Assembly (NCBI GenBank): GCA_018816605.1
Contig: JAHIVS010000476.1
Location: 1 to 5,864, forward strand
Length of the DNA: 5,864 bases
Origin: Pseudomonadota bacterium
Lineage (GTDB): Bacteria > Desulfobacterota > Desulfobacteria > Desulfobacterales > Desulfobacteraceae
Reading direction: 5' to 3'
The notes below the pieces were generated by a model that saw only the letters and a list, made by a program, of their open reading frames with translations, did no database searches and had not been told where the DNA came from. The position numbers and the translations under genes are program-made. Within the stretch, counting starts at the first letter, position 1. Each line of letters opens with the position of its first letter. Of the stretch, positions 1 to 5,864 are shown piece by piece.

Positions 1-425
1 GAAATCTGAAGGTTGCACCCCGAACTGGTTTTATAGACCAACGTCAGCAGATTGGCGATATGTTCAAGGGATGGGTCGCTGATCGTTCGTGCGGAACCAG
101 ACCCGGCAAAACAAAAATCGCAGTGGCAGTTACAGTTGTGCGTGACTTCCAGGACTGCCGTACAGGTATGCTGGCGATGATCCGGACACAGCCCGCAGTC
201 AAAGGGACAGCCTTTTTTTGTCAGCATTTGGCCAAACCGTCGGACAATGGGAATTTTGGGTTTGATCCAGTGTTTATAGGTTTCTTCTCCCTGCCAGATC
301 TTTGTTTTGAAGACACCATGAACATCACAGGTTTTCACAAGATAGACGGAATCAAGGTCCAGCACATGGGCAGCATCGATTACGGCGAAACATTCCGGAC
401 AGATGCTCCGGGTTTTAAAAAGCAT
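1..425 (-). CDS. Radical SAM protein (TrsS/Tes-like), N-terminal part, 3' end outside window
   Basis: About 141 residues are visible and the frame runs off the window. The radical SAM cluster motif CxxxCxxC is present as C98, C102, C105 in the context LEVTHNCNCHCDFCFA, with one extra Cys (C100) inside it. Upstream is a Cys-rich N-terminal region: SICPEC (C9, C12), KTCDVHG (C33), GCPFDCGLCPDH (C73, C77, C80) and HTC (C88). This arrangement resembles radical SAM proteins of the tetraether-lipid-synthase (Tes) type and the protein named TrsS in RefSeq (from memory), which I associate with these Mop clusters. The last visible residues, CNLQIS, are where a GGEP motif would normally follow. The ATG at 423-425 is chosen because GGA stands about 7 bases upstream and it begins one base after the preceding TGA. 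An ATG at 435-437 or a GTG at 438-440 is possible, adding 4 or 5 residues and overlapping the upstream gene. The family is clear; the reaction is unknown. Confidence 0.85.
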   Translation of the reverse strand, partial: MLFKTRSICPECFAVIDAAHVLDLDSVYLVKTCDVHGVFKTKIWQGEETYKHWIKPKIPIVRRFGQMLTKKGCPFDCGLCPDHRQHTCTAVLEVTHNCNCHCDFCFAGSGSARTISDPSLEHIANLLTLVYKTSSGCNLQI

Positions 426-426
426 C

Positions 427-852
427 TCAGTTTCCATCACTCAACGGGTCTGTTGGATCAAAGCCGTTTTCCACCAGGATGGCCATTAATTGAGAAAATG
501 ACCGGCTTAAATATTGGCCGCATATTTCCGGATGGGGCCCAGGAAAGTACTCACCAGTGATGTCCTTACACCCCGCACCCCCGGTGGCAAGGGTCTGGAA
601 AAAGGTCAGGTACGTCTCCTGCATGAGAAGCCACCGATCTGTGTCATCCCCAGCCATCATTGACAGAATGGACATCCCGGCCGTAAGTATTCCGCAGGGG
701 CCTTTTTCCATGCCGCCACCCATGCAAAGCCCCCGTGCAAAACGAATCAGATTTTCATTTTCCCTGTCCATCAGATCCAGAATCATATGTACCATGATCT
801 GGCTGCAGCAATACCCCTGGTGTTTTAATTTTAATATTTCCAGTTCATTCAT
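427..852 (-). CDS. C_GCAxxG_C_C family Cys-rich protein (DVU_1555-like)
   Basis: A 141-residue protein with six cysteines (C15, C16, C43, C53, C95, C111) in the spaced pattern of the C_GCAxxG_C_C family. Visible motifs are GYCCSQ near the N-terminus, a glycine-rich GLCMGGGMEKGPCG (41-54) containing the CGxxxxG core, and GAGCKDITG (93-100). The family is associated with redox proteins and is suspected to bind a metal or cluster; no reaction is known. There is no signal peptide or membrane segment, so it is probably cytoplasmic. The ATG at 850-852 overlaps the methyltransferase stop by 8 bases and was preferred over a TTG at 862-864, which has no ribosome binding site. The next gene begins at its stop codon, so it sits inside a translationally coupled run with the methyltransferase and the radical SAM protein. 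Confidence 0.85.
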   Translation of the reverse strand: MNELEILKLKHQGYCCSQIMVHMILDLMDRENENLIRFARGLCMGGGMEKGPCGILTAGMSILSMMAGDDTDRWLLMQETYLTFFQTLATGGAGCKDITGEYFPGPHPEICGQYLSRSFSQLMAILVENGFDPTDPLSDGN

Positions 853-1600
853 ATCTGGCTGCAATCATCATGTAGTATCCGGGTTTCAGTTGCCCAGCCT
901 TACAGGCACTGGACACACGGGTGTTGCACAGGGTTCCGGAAACCGTGTCCCAGAAATTGTTCAGGCTGCCGTGTTCAAACACCATCTGCCCGGCCATCTG
1001 TTTTAGATATTGGGTATGGTCTTCAATCATTTCGACGGTAAACCCGGCCGATTCCACCAGCCGGATCAGGGACATGAGGGTGACTGCACCGTCTAAACAT
1101 GACCTGATTTCTTGGGTGCCAGTGGTGTTTTGGGCTGCCAGGTTTTTATACCGCTCCGGGATATACAGATCCGTCAAAACCAAACGGCCGTTTTTTTTCA
1201 GAATCCTGAAAAATTCATCCAGGCATGTTTTCTTGTCCGGAATCAGGGAGAGCACACATTCGCAGAAAATACCGTTAAAGGTTCCGGATCTGAACGGCAG
1301 CGCCGGAATCCGGGACTGCACGATTCCCGCATCCCACCCAGGGGTGGCCGTATGTTTCAAACGGGTGCGGCGAACCATATCTTCTGCAACATCCGTGGCC
1401 ATGGCCCGGATACCGTATTCTTCAAAAAGATAACGGCCGGTCATGCCATATCCGCAGCCCGCATCCAGTATCTGGTCGTCCCGGTCAAACCCGCAGACGT
1501 CAACAGCATTCTGGGTAAGGGAAAATCCGCCCGGTCTAAGGGTATAACCCGTTACACTGATCAATGATTGTTGTCTGAACATAAAGGGAATCCGGCCCAT
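845..1600 (-). CDS. Class I SAM-dependent methyltransferase (DVU_1556-like)
   Basis: About 251 residues from the chosen ATG. It has a Rossmann methyltransferase fold: motif I LDAGCGYG at residues 45-52, an acidic residue after strand 2 (ATDVA, D70) that would bind the SAM ribose, and the later strand and loop LVLTDLYIPE (about 141-150) typical of UbiE/arsenite-methyltransferase-like enzymes. The N-terminal SVTGYTLRPGG and C-terminal KPGYYMMIAARYE look like the DVU_1556 methyltransferase family that accompanies Mop clusters (recognition from memory). The frame stays open upstream to 1858, but that part runs through the preceding gene. The ATG at 1598-1600 lies 43 bases after the upstream stop; the ATG at 1580-1582 (GGA 8 bases before it) would give 245 residues and is equally possible. 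The substrate is unknown. Its stop overlaps the next start in ATGAATGA, implying translational coupling. Confidence 0.85.
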   Translation of the reverse strand: MGRIPFMFRQQSLISVTGYTLRPGGFSLTQNAVDVCGFDRDDQILDAGCGYGMTGRYLFEEYGIRAMATDVAEDMVRRTRLKHTATPGWDAGIVQSRIPALPFRSGTFNGIFCECVLSLIPDKKTCLDEFFRILKKNGRLVLTDLYIPERYKNLAAQNTTGTQEIRSCLDGAVTLMSLIRLVESAGFTVEMIEDHTQYLKQMAGQMVFEHGSLNNFWDTVSGTLCNTRVSSACKAGQLKPGYYMMIAARYE

Positions 1601-1643
1601 TTCATTTGTTTGTCCGCGATTCTGTCTTGCATGCGAACGCTCT

Positions 1644-4184
1644 TCATTTGTCTTCAAGAATTTTTTCAACTTCTGCCATCTTTCCCCGGGCCAAGGCCGG
1701 TGAGATGTATATGAGGCCGCATTGCCTGCATTGCGGCAATGCCAAATCAAACCGGCTACCCAGATATTCTGCGTGGTTTTTAAAATTTTCCAATGGTTTA
1801 TTGCAGGTCCGGCACCAGACAGTCTGTGCCTGTTCTTCAGTGGCCGTGCCCGGATCAAATCGATGGTTTGCGATGACGGCCATGCGATGGCTCCAGGTAT
1901 TTAAAATCTCATAGCCGGTCCTGTTTTTCCTGAATTCGATCCAGAAACAGACATTGACCGGACGGAAAAAAGCAATCCAGGTGTCGGTTTCAGGATTAAA
2001 AAAATGATCTGCACCCGTTTCAAAATGTACCAGAACCCTCTGGATGTCTGTAAGCAGTATGAATTCGAGCTCCATAACCTGTTCCACTTGAGAAGTGATT
2101 TGAATATGAAATGGCGTTGTCAGGCTCGGCGCCAGATCATTTTCCTTCCACACCCGCTTGAGCATCGCTGGTTTTGCAAGGGCCATGTTGTTATGGCGCC
2201 GGGAAAATCCAGGGTCTCCCCGCTGTTCCGGGTGCTCTGTTTCAGGCCAGAAAAGATCCAGCACATGGTACACCCGTTTGCCCGCAGATGCCAGGCGGTC
2301 CCGGCACATGGCACAATAGGTCAGATAATCGCAATCCCTCTGTGCTGCGCGCTGCTGAATGATCTTTCGGGAAAGCCGCGGATTTGCATTGTATGTAAGC
2401 CCGCCAAATCCGCAGCACTCGGTGAATGTTCCTGACCTAGAAATTTCCTGAACCCGTATCCCGGCCGAGGCCGTAAGGATGCGAACCGCATCCTGAACCC
2501 CGGGCGTTTCCCGTGCAGTGCATGGATCAATAATGGACACCTCAGGTGAGAGGCAATGTCCGGGACTGACTTCCGGGAGTATATCAGACTGAACCAATTG
2601 CTCGTAAAGAGATATGATTCGGGGAGTTTCAAGTCCCTGCATGAGCATTTGCGTGCATGAGGTGCAGGCAGTTATGATAACCGGCCTGCTTGCTTTTTCC
2701 CAGAAGGTTTTGAACGGCTCAATGGTTTTTTTTGGCAACGCTTTTCTGCCTGCCCAGTGCGCAGGTGCGCCACAACACCCGGACGCAAACCCCGTACCGC
2801 CTGAAAACCTTGTTCTTAAAAATGCATACACCTTTTCCACCTGGGCCGGAGCAGAACCCAGCAGTTGACACCCCGGAAAAAACAATTGACTTGACCTGTC
2901 ATAACCGGGTTCATGGCGTACAAAAAAACAGTCCTCTCCTGAGGCAAACCGCATCTCCTGCAGGGCAAATTCATGGGCTGACACTGGCATTTTGCCGTTA
3001 TCCACCATTTCCTGCCTTGCTGAAAGGCAAAGGTCAGCCATGGAAAAATCATTGGGACAGACGATTGTGCACAGATTGCAAAGGCTGCAGGAATTGATCA
3101 GGAGATTGGCTTTTTTTTCTCCCATGACAATCGCACCATTGTTGTAAATTTCCCGGGCATATTTCCCGGGAAACCCTTTGAATGAGGCGATATAGGTACA
3201 CACCCGGACGCAACGGGAACAGTCGCAGAAGATACACCTGCAGGCTTCCTTTGAGGCCGTTTCAAGATCCGGATCTTCATTGATATGTGTCATGACCACG
3301 CGCGGCTGAGCGGCAATGCCGCTGATATCCGTTGACAGACGGGTGGGATAAGCCCCTTCCTTTTCTCGGCCTGCAGTGATGGACACCTTTGACATGAACC
3401 AATCCATGGATACTGCGGCTTTTCTGCCCTGGGCAGCATATCCCACGGGGTACGCGGTCCGACAAGGTTTTTGTCCCGTGATGGAAAATCCACCGGCAAA
3501 TACCCCGGGAACAGCCGTTGATAAAGAAAAATCATCTGTTTCTGGATTGCCGGCAGCATCACACGCGATCCAGGAACCGGGTTTTTCCCGGCAGTCAAAT
3601 CCCATGTAAATGGCATCAAACGCGCTGATGTCGCCAAAGGCTTTTTCCGGAGACGCTTCAATCTTAAAACTCACCCCAAAGGTTTCAAGAACACCCAGTT
3701 CCTGATCAATGATCCCGGGCGGCAGGATATCAGAATCAAGCAACCGCAGGTGACCGCCAAAGGGCTCGGCCGTGTCAAATAGGGACACCTCATACCCTTT
3801 CAGCCCCAGATCCCAGGCCACGGTGAGACTGCTGAGCCCGCTGCCCCAGATCCCGACTCTTTTTTCCTTACCAGGTAGAAAAAACCGTTTCTTTTTTCTG
3901 GAACGTCCGGCTGCACAGATCCTCTCAAGGGTTCCGATGCCCACGGGGGCATCCAGATGATTCCGGATACACTGGTTTTCACAGGGATGATCACATATTC
4001 TGGCCAGGATCTCCGGAAGGGGAAGGGTTTTTTCAATGACCATGAACGCCTTGTCAAGGTCCTGTCTTGCCATGTGGCCCAGAAAGGCTTTTACATCCAT
4101 ATGTAAGGGGCAGGCAGCCGTGCAGTATGCAGGTTCCCCCTGTATGCATTTTCTTTCAAATTCCGTCAGTACTGATTTATCCAT
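1644..4184 (-). CDS. FAD / iron-sulfur / HdrD-like dicluster protein fused to a small CxxC redox domain
   Basis: An 846-residue multidomain electron-transfer protein, without signal peptide or membrane segments, so probably cytoplasmic. Domains in order: (1) residues 1-95, a GltD-type N-terminal [4Fe-4S] domain with C13, C21, C25, C64, C68 and C72; (2) residues 108-265, an FAD-binding Rossmann domain (GSGLSSL at 114-120, VPGVFAGG at 225-232) that lacks the usual inserted NAD(P)H domain; (3) residues 315-376, a two-cluster ferredoxin segment with C317, C320, C322, C325 and C329, then C366xxC369xxC372xxxC376P; (4) residues 435-640, two HdrB/HdrD-type CCG modules (C439, C470-C471, C507xxC510; and C555, C590-C591, C624xxC627); (5) residues 668-770, a family-specific tail ending WSHRM; (6) residues 788-846, a DVU_1557-like zinc-ribbon or rubredoxin-like domain (C791xxC794, C819xxC822) ending EVEKILEDK. 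Modules 1-5 match what RefSeq calls pyridine nucleotide-disulfide oxidoreductase/dicluster-binding protein (name from memory). The CCG modules suggest noncubane clusters and disulfide or quinone-type chemistry. The ATG at 4184 has only a weak GGA upstream. Confidence 0.88.
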   Translation of the reverse strand: MDKSVLTEFERKCIQGEPAYCTAACPLHMDVKAFLGHMARQDLDKAFMVIEKTLPLPEILARICDHPCENQCIRNHLDAPVGIGTLERICAAGRSRKKKRFFLPGKEKRVGIWGSGLSSLTVAWDLGLKGYEVSLFDTAEPFGGHLRLLDSDILPPGIIDQELGVLETFGVSFKIEASPEKAFGDISAFDAIYMGFDCREKPGSWIACDAAGNPETDDFSLSTAVPGVFAGGFSITGQKPCRTAYPVGYAAQGRKAAVSMDWFMSKVSITAGREKEGAYPTRLSTDISGIAAQPRVVMTHINEDPDLETASKEACRCIFCDCSRCVRVCTYIASFKGFPGKYAREIYNNGAIVMGEKKANLLINSCSLCNLCTIVCPNDFSMADLCLSARQEMVDNGKMPVSAHEFALQEMRFASGEDCFFVRHEPGYDRSSQLFFPGCQLLGSAPAQVEKVYAFLRTRFSGGTGFASGCCGAPAHWAGRKALPKKTIEPFKTFWEKASRPVIITACTSCTQMLMQGLETPRIISLYEQLVQSDILPEVSPGHCLSPEVSIIDPCTARETPGVQDAVRILTASAGIRVQEISRSGTFTECCGFGGLTYNANPRLSRKIIQQRAAQRDCDYLTYCAMCRDRLASAGKRVYHVLDLFWPETEHPEQRGDPGFSRRHNNMALAKPAMLKRVWKENDLAPSLTTPFHIQITSQVEQVMELEFILLTDIQRVLVHFETGADHFFNPETDTWIAFFRPVNVCFWIEFRKNRTGYEILNTWSHRMAVIANHRFDPGTATEEQAQTVWCRTCNKPLENFKNHAEYLGSRFDLALPQCRQCGLIYISPALARGKMAEVEKILEDK
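1881..1894 (-). promoter_or_regulatory. Possible internal ribosome binding site and start for the DVU_1557-like domain
   Basis: Within the fused gene, a GGAG (1891-1894) stands 7 bases before an in-frame ATG (1881-1883, Met768 of the long protein). Translation from here would give a free 79-residue protein carrying the CxxC...CxxC domain, the form in which I recall this protein occurring in relatives. The spacing is good, but the site may be chance, because it overlaps codons of the conserved WSHRM end of the upstream module. Confidence 0.3.
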
Positions 4185-4206
4185 GCAGTTTTAAATCCAA
4201 CCGGTC

Positions 4207-4251
4207 AAAAAGGCATGGACCGCCGGGACAAAACCCTGCCCGCGGTCCATG
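4207..4251 (-). terminator. Intrinsic terminator-like hairpin after mop
   Basis: Perfect 10-base inverted repeat: arms CATGGACCGC at 4214-4223 and GCGGTCCATG at 4242-4251. A further GGG/CCC pairing (4225-4227 with 4234-4236) lies inside the loop. Read on the minus strand, the stem is followed by CC and then five T (4207-4211), as in a Rho-independent terminator. It sits 13 bases after the mop stop codon and about 30 bases before the next start. With so little room for a separate promoter, it probably works as a partial terminator or an mRNA 3'-end stabiliser. The short T run makes full termination uncertain. Confidence 0.6.
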
Positions 4252-4264
4252 GGAGTGGTATCTT

Positions 4265-5864
4265 TTACAAGGCGTTCAAACCCTTTAGCACCTTGTCCGG
4301 TGTGGCTGGAAGCCGTTTGATCCTGACCTTGCAGGCATTATAAATCGCATTAATAATAGATGCATGGGGGGAAGTCAGGGGCAACTCGCCCACGCCTGAA
4401 GCACCAAAAGGCCCATTTTCTCTGGGTGTCTGGACATAGATGAGTTCAATGTCATCTGGAATCGTTTTAATATAGGGGAACCCTGCCCCCAACATGGTGG
4501 AGTGCTTCTGGATATCCTCAAAATCCTCGGAAAGGGCCAGGCCGATCCCCTGGGCGATACCGCCGTACATCTGGCCGTCAACGGTCAACTGGTTGTTGAT
4601 GCTGCCAATATCAGCCACGGCAGTCATCTTGTTTACCCGGGTTTTGCCCGTGGCCATCTCCACTGCAACCTCTGCCATGAACAGGCCGTACATATAGGTT
4701 GAAAATGGACTTCCCTGCCCGTTCTCATCGCACACACTTGCCGGCGCTGTCCAGGAACCCGTGTATTCAAGGGGAATATTTTCCGCTTTCATCTCGTCAT
4801 GGGTTCTAAAGCTGCCGTCCGGCTTTCGCATGGCGCCCAGAAGCATTTCACACGCGGCTTTGATGGCCTGGCCCGTGACGACCTGTGATCGGCTTCCGCC
4901 CGCAGGTCCGCTGTTGGGAACTTTAGAGGTATCATTCATGACCAGACGGATCTGGGCAGGTTTGATCCCAAGGGGCATCAGCCCTTCGTGAGCCGTTCCC
5001 AGGGAGCCGCTGTCCGCACCCTGGCCATGGTCTTCCCATGAGTTAAAGAGCGTCACGGTATTGTCCCCGTTCAACCGAACCTTGACTTCAGAACTGTCCG
5101 GCCCGTCAAGGCCGCAGCCATAGATACCGATGGAAAGACCAACACCGTGTTTTTCCATATCCGTTGTCTGTTTTTTTGCACGGGTCTTGGCAGCCTCATA
5201 TTTGGGCCGCAGCTGTTCAAACATCTCGGGCAGACTGAAGCAGTCCGGTACTGCACCCGTGGGGGTTGTTGCGCCCTTGCGATAGATATTTTTAAATCTC
5301 AGGTCAAAGGGGTCCATCTTTAGTTTTTCTGCGAGCATGTCCATTAAAACTTCAGAGGCAAACTCGCTTTGGGGTGATCCGTAGGACCGGAAGGCCGATC
5401 CCCAGGAATGGTTTGTACACACGGTTCTTCCTTCACCCCGGATACTGGGAAGGTCATATCCTGCACCGATAAACTGGGCTCCCCGCAGGGTCAGAAGATC
5501 ACCGAATTCAGAGTAGGGGCCGTGATCAACGCTCCAGTCGCTTTCCATTCCCAAAAGCTTACCTGCTTTATCTGCTGCCAGTCTCAAATTGATAAAAAAG
5601 GGAGAGCGCTTGCCCGTATAGGTCTGTTGCTGGAACCAGCTGTAATTTAAGAAAACAGGTTTCCCCGTGGCCATGGCAGCCACCCCTAAAAGGGCTTCCA
5701 TGGTGGGTGAGAATTTGTATCCAAACGTACCGCCGGCCGGATTCTGGACCAGGGTCAGTTTTTCCGGCGCTATGCCGAGACCGGGCGCGATCATGGCATG
5801 ATGTAAAAACAAGCCAATGGATTTGGAATGGATGGTGAGGTTTCCGTCTTCTCCGGGATAGGCA
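4265..5864 (-). CDS. mop: Molybdenum aldehyde oxidoreductase (Mop type), C-terminal part, 5' end outside window
   Basis: This is a xanthine-oxidase-family aldehyde oxidoreductase, which oxidises aldehydes to carboxylic acids at a molybdopterin cytosine dinucleotide centre. The reading frame is open to the window edge. About 532 residues are visible, matching roughly residue 375 to the end of the 907-residue D. gigas enzyme; the N-terminal [2Fe-2S] domains lie upstream. Seen in the fragment: GGTFGYKFSP (residues 45-54), whose KF phenylalanine corresponds to D. gigas Phe425; YSEF (Phe494); SAFRSYG (Arg533, Tyr535); PNSGPAGGSR (cofactor binding, about 316-325); and GVGELPLTSPH, whose Glu (fragment residue 493) is the catalytic base Glu869. 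The only oddity near the active site is Ser at the position of Gly534. A TTG at 5810-5812 is an internal Leu codon, not the start. The gene ends with TAA, followed by a hairpin. The family call is firm; the physiological aldehyde cannot be read from sequence. Confidence 0.95.
   Translation of the reverse strand, partial: AYPGEDGNLTIHSKSIGLFLHHAMIAPGLGIAPEKLTLVQNPAGGTFGYKFSPTMEALLGVAAMATGKPVFLNYSWFQQQTYTGKRSPFFINLRLAADKAGKLLGMESDWSVDHGPYSEFGDLLTLRGAQFIGAGYDLPSIRGEGRTVCTNHSWGSAFRSYGSPQSEFASEVLMDMLAEKLKMDPFDLRFKNIYRKGATTPTGAVPDCFSLPEMFEQLRPKYEAAKTRAKKQTTDMEKHGVGLSIGIYGCGLDGPDSSEVKVRLNGDNTVTLFNSWEDHGQGADSGSLGTAHEGLMPLGIKPAQIRLVMNDTSKVPNSGPAGGSRSQVVTGQAIKAACEMLLGAMRKPDGSFRTHDEMKAENIPLEYTGSWTAPASVCDENGQGSPFSTYMYGLFMAEVAVEMATGKTRVNKMTAVADIGSINNQLTVDGQMYGGIAQGIGLALSEDFEDIQKHSTMLGAGFPYIKTIPDDIELIYVQTPRENGPFGASGVGELPLTSPHASIINAIYNACKVRIKRLPATPDKVLKGLNAL

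Noticed and set aside
441..443. TGA in frame just before the radical SAM start, possible selenocysteine codon
   Set aside because: It lies inside the preceding gene's coding sequence and upstream of plausible starts; no conserved motif extends across it, so it is simply an upstream stop.
60..560. 166-residue open frame on the plus strand
   Set aside because: It lies antisense to the radical SAM gene and the end of the C_GCAxxG gene, both of which have recognisable motifs; its translation shows no family features.
921..1567. Plus-strand open frames of 150-170 residues
   Set aside because: They are antisense to the methyltransferase, whose motifs are clear, and their translations look like random frame products.
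1601..1858. N-terminal extension of the methyltransferase frame up to 1858
   Set aside because: It runs through the end of the upstream gene in another frame, and the family begins shortly before the TGYTLRPGG segment; starts at 1600 or 1582 fit better.
3111..3118. Run of eight T (and another at 1191-1198), possible slippage site or sequencing error
   Set aside because: Both encode paired lysines in reading frames that stay intact, with family motifs on both sides, so no frameshift is indicated.
3149..3170. Repeated ATTTCCCGGG and apparent palindrome
   Set aside because: It is inside a well-conserved coding stretch (FPGKYAREI region) and explained by codon choice; there is no further copy suggesting a regulatory or mobile repeat.
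5810..5812. TTG as a start codon for the aldehyde oxidoreductase
   Set aside because: The frame continues upstream to the window edge with residues matching D. gigas Mop (such as IHSKSIG), so this is an internal Leu codon.

Overview
The window reads as one strand-uniform gene cluster: every gene I can support lies on the minus strand, so the layout is read from high to low coordinates. The first gene is the C-terminal part of a molybdenum aldehyde oxidoreductase that resembles, almost segment by segment, the Mop enzyme of Desulfovibrio gigas. With the iron-sulfur-rich partner genes, this points to an anaerobic sulfate reducer or relative in Desulfobacterota. The moderate base composition would suit a Desulfobacter-type lineage as well as a Desulfovibrio; that placement is inference.

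Layout (minus strand, in reading order): mop, 3' part only (5864-4265); an 80-base gap with a terminator-like hairpin; an 846-residue flavin/iron-sulfur/HdrD-like protein with a small CxxC...CxxC redox domain fused to its C-terminus (4184-1644); a 43-base gap; a class I SAM-dependent methyltransferase (1600-845); a small Cys-rich C_GCAxxG_C_C protein overlapping it by 8 bases (852-427); and the N-terminal part of a radical SAM protein starting at the stop codon of that gene and running off the window (425-1). No gap exceeds about 80 bases and no plus-strand gene is credible.

The gene order matches, from memory, the Desulfovibrio vulgaris neighbourhood around DVU_1555 to DVU_1559 (C-GCAxxG protein, methyltransferase, small redox protein, dicluster-binding flavoprotein, aldehyde oxidoreductase). 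The difference is that the DVU_1557-type redox protein is here fused to the dicluster protein. Tight spacing and overlaps suggest one operon, with the hairpin after mop probably letting only part of the transcription through to the accessory genes.

How the parts work together is not established. A reasonable reading is that Mop oxidises aldehydes, the dicluster protein and its fused CxxC domain carry electrons or do thiol/disulfide chemistry, and the methyltransferase, Cys-rich protein and radical SAM enzyme make or modify a cofactor or partner needed by the hydroxylase. This conserved but functionally unexplained accessory set is the most interesting thing in the window.
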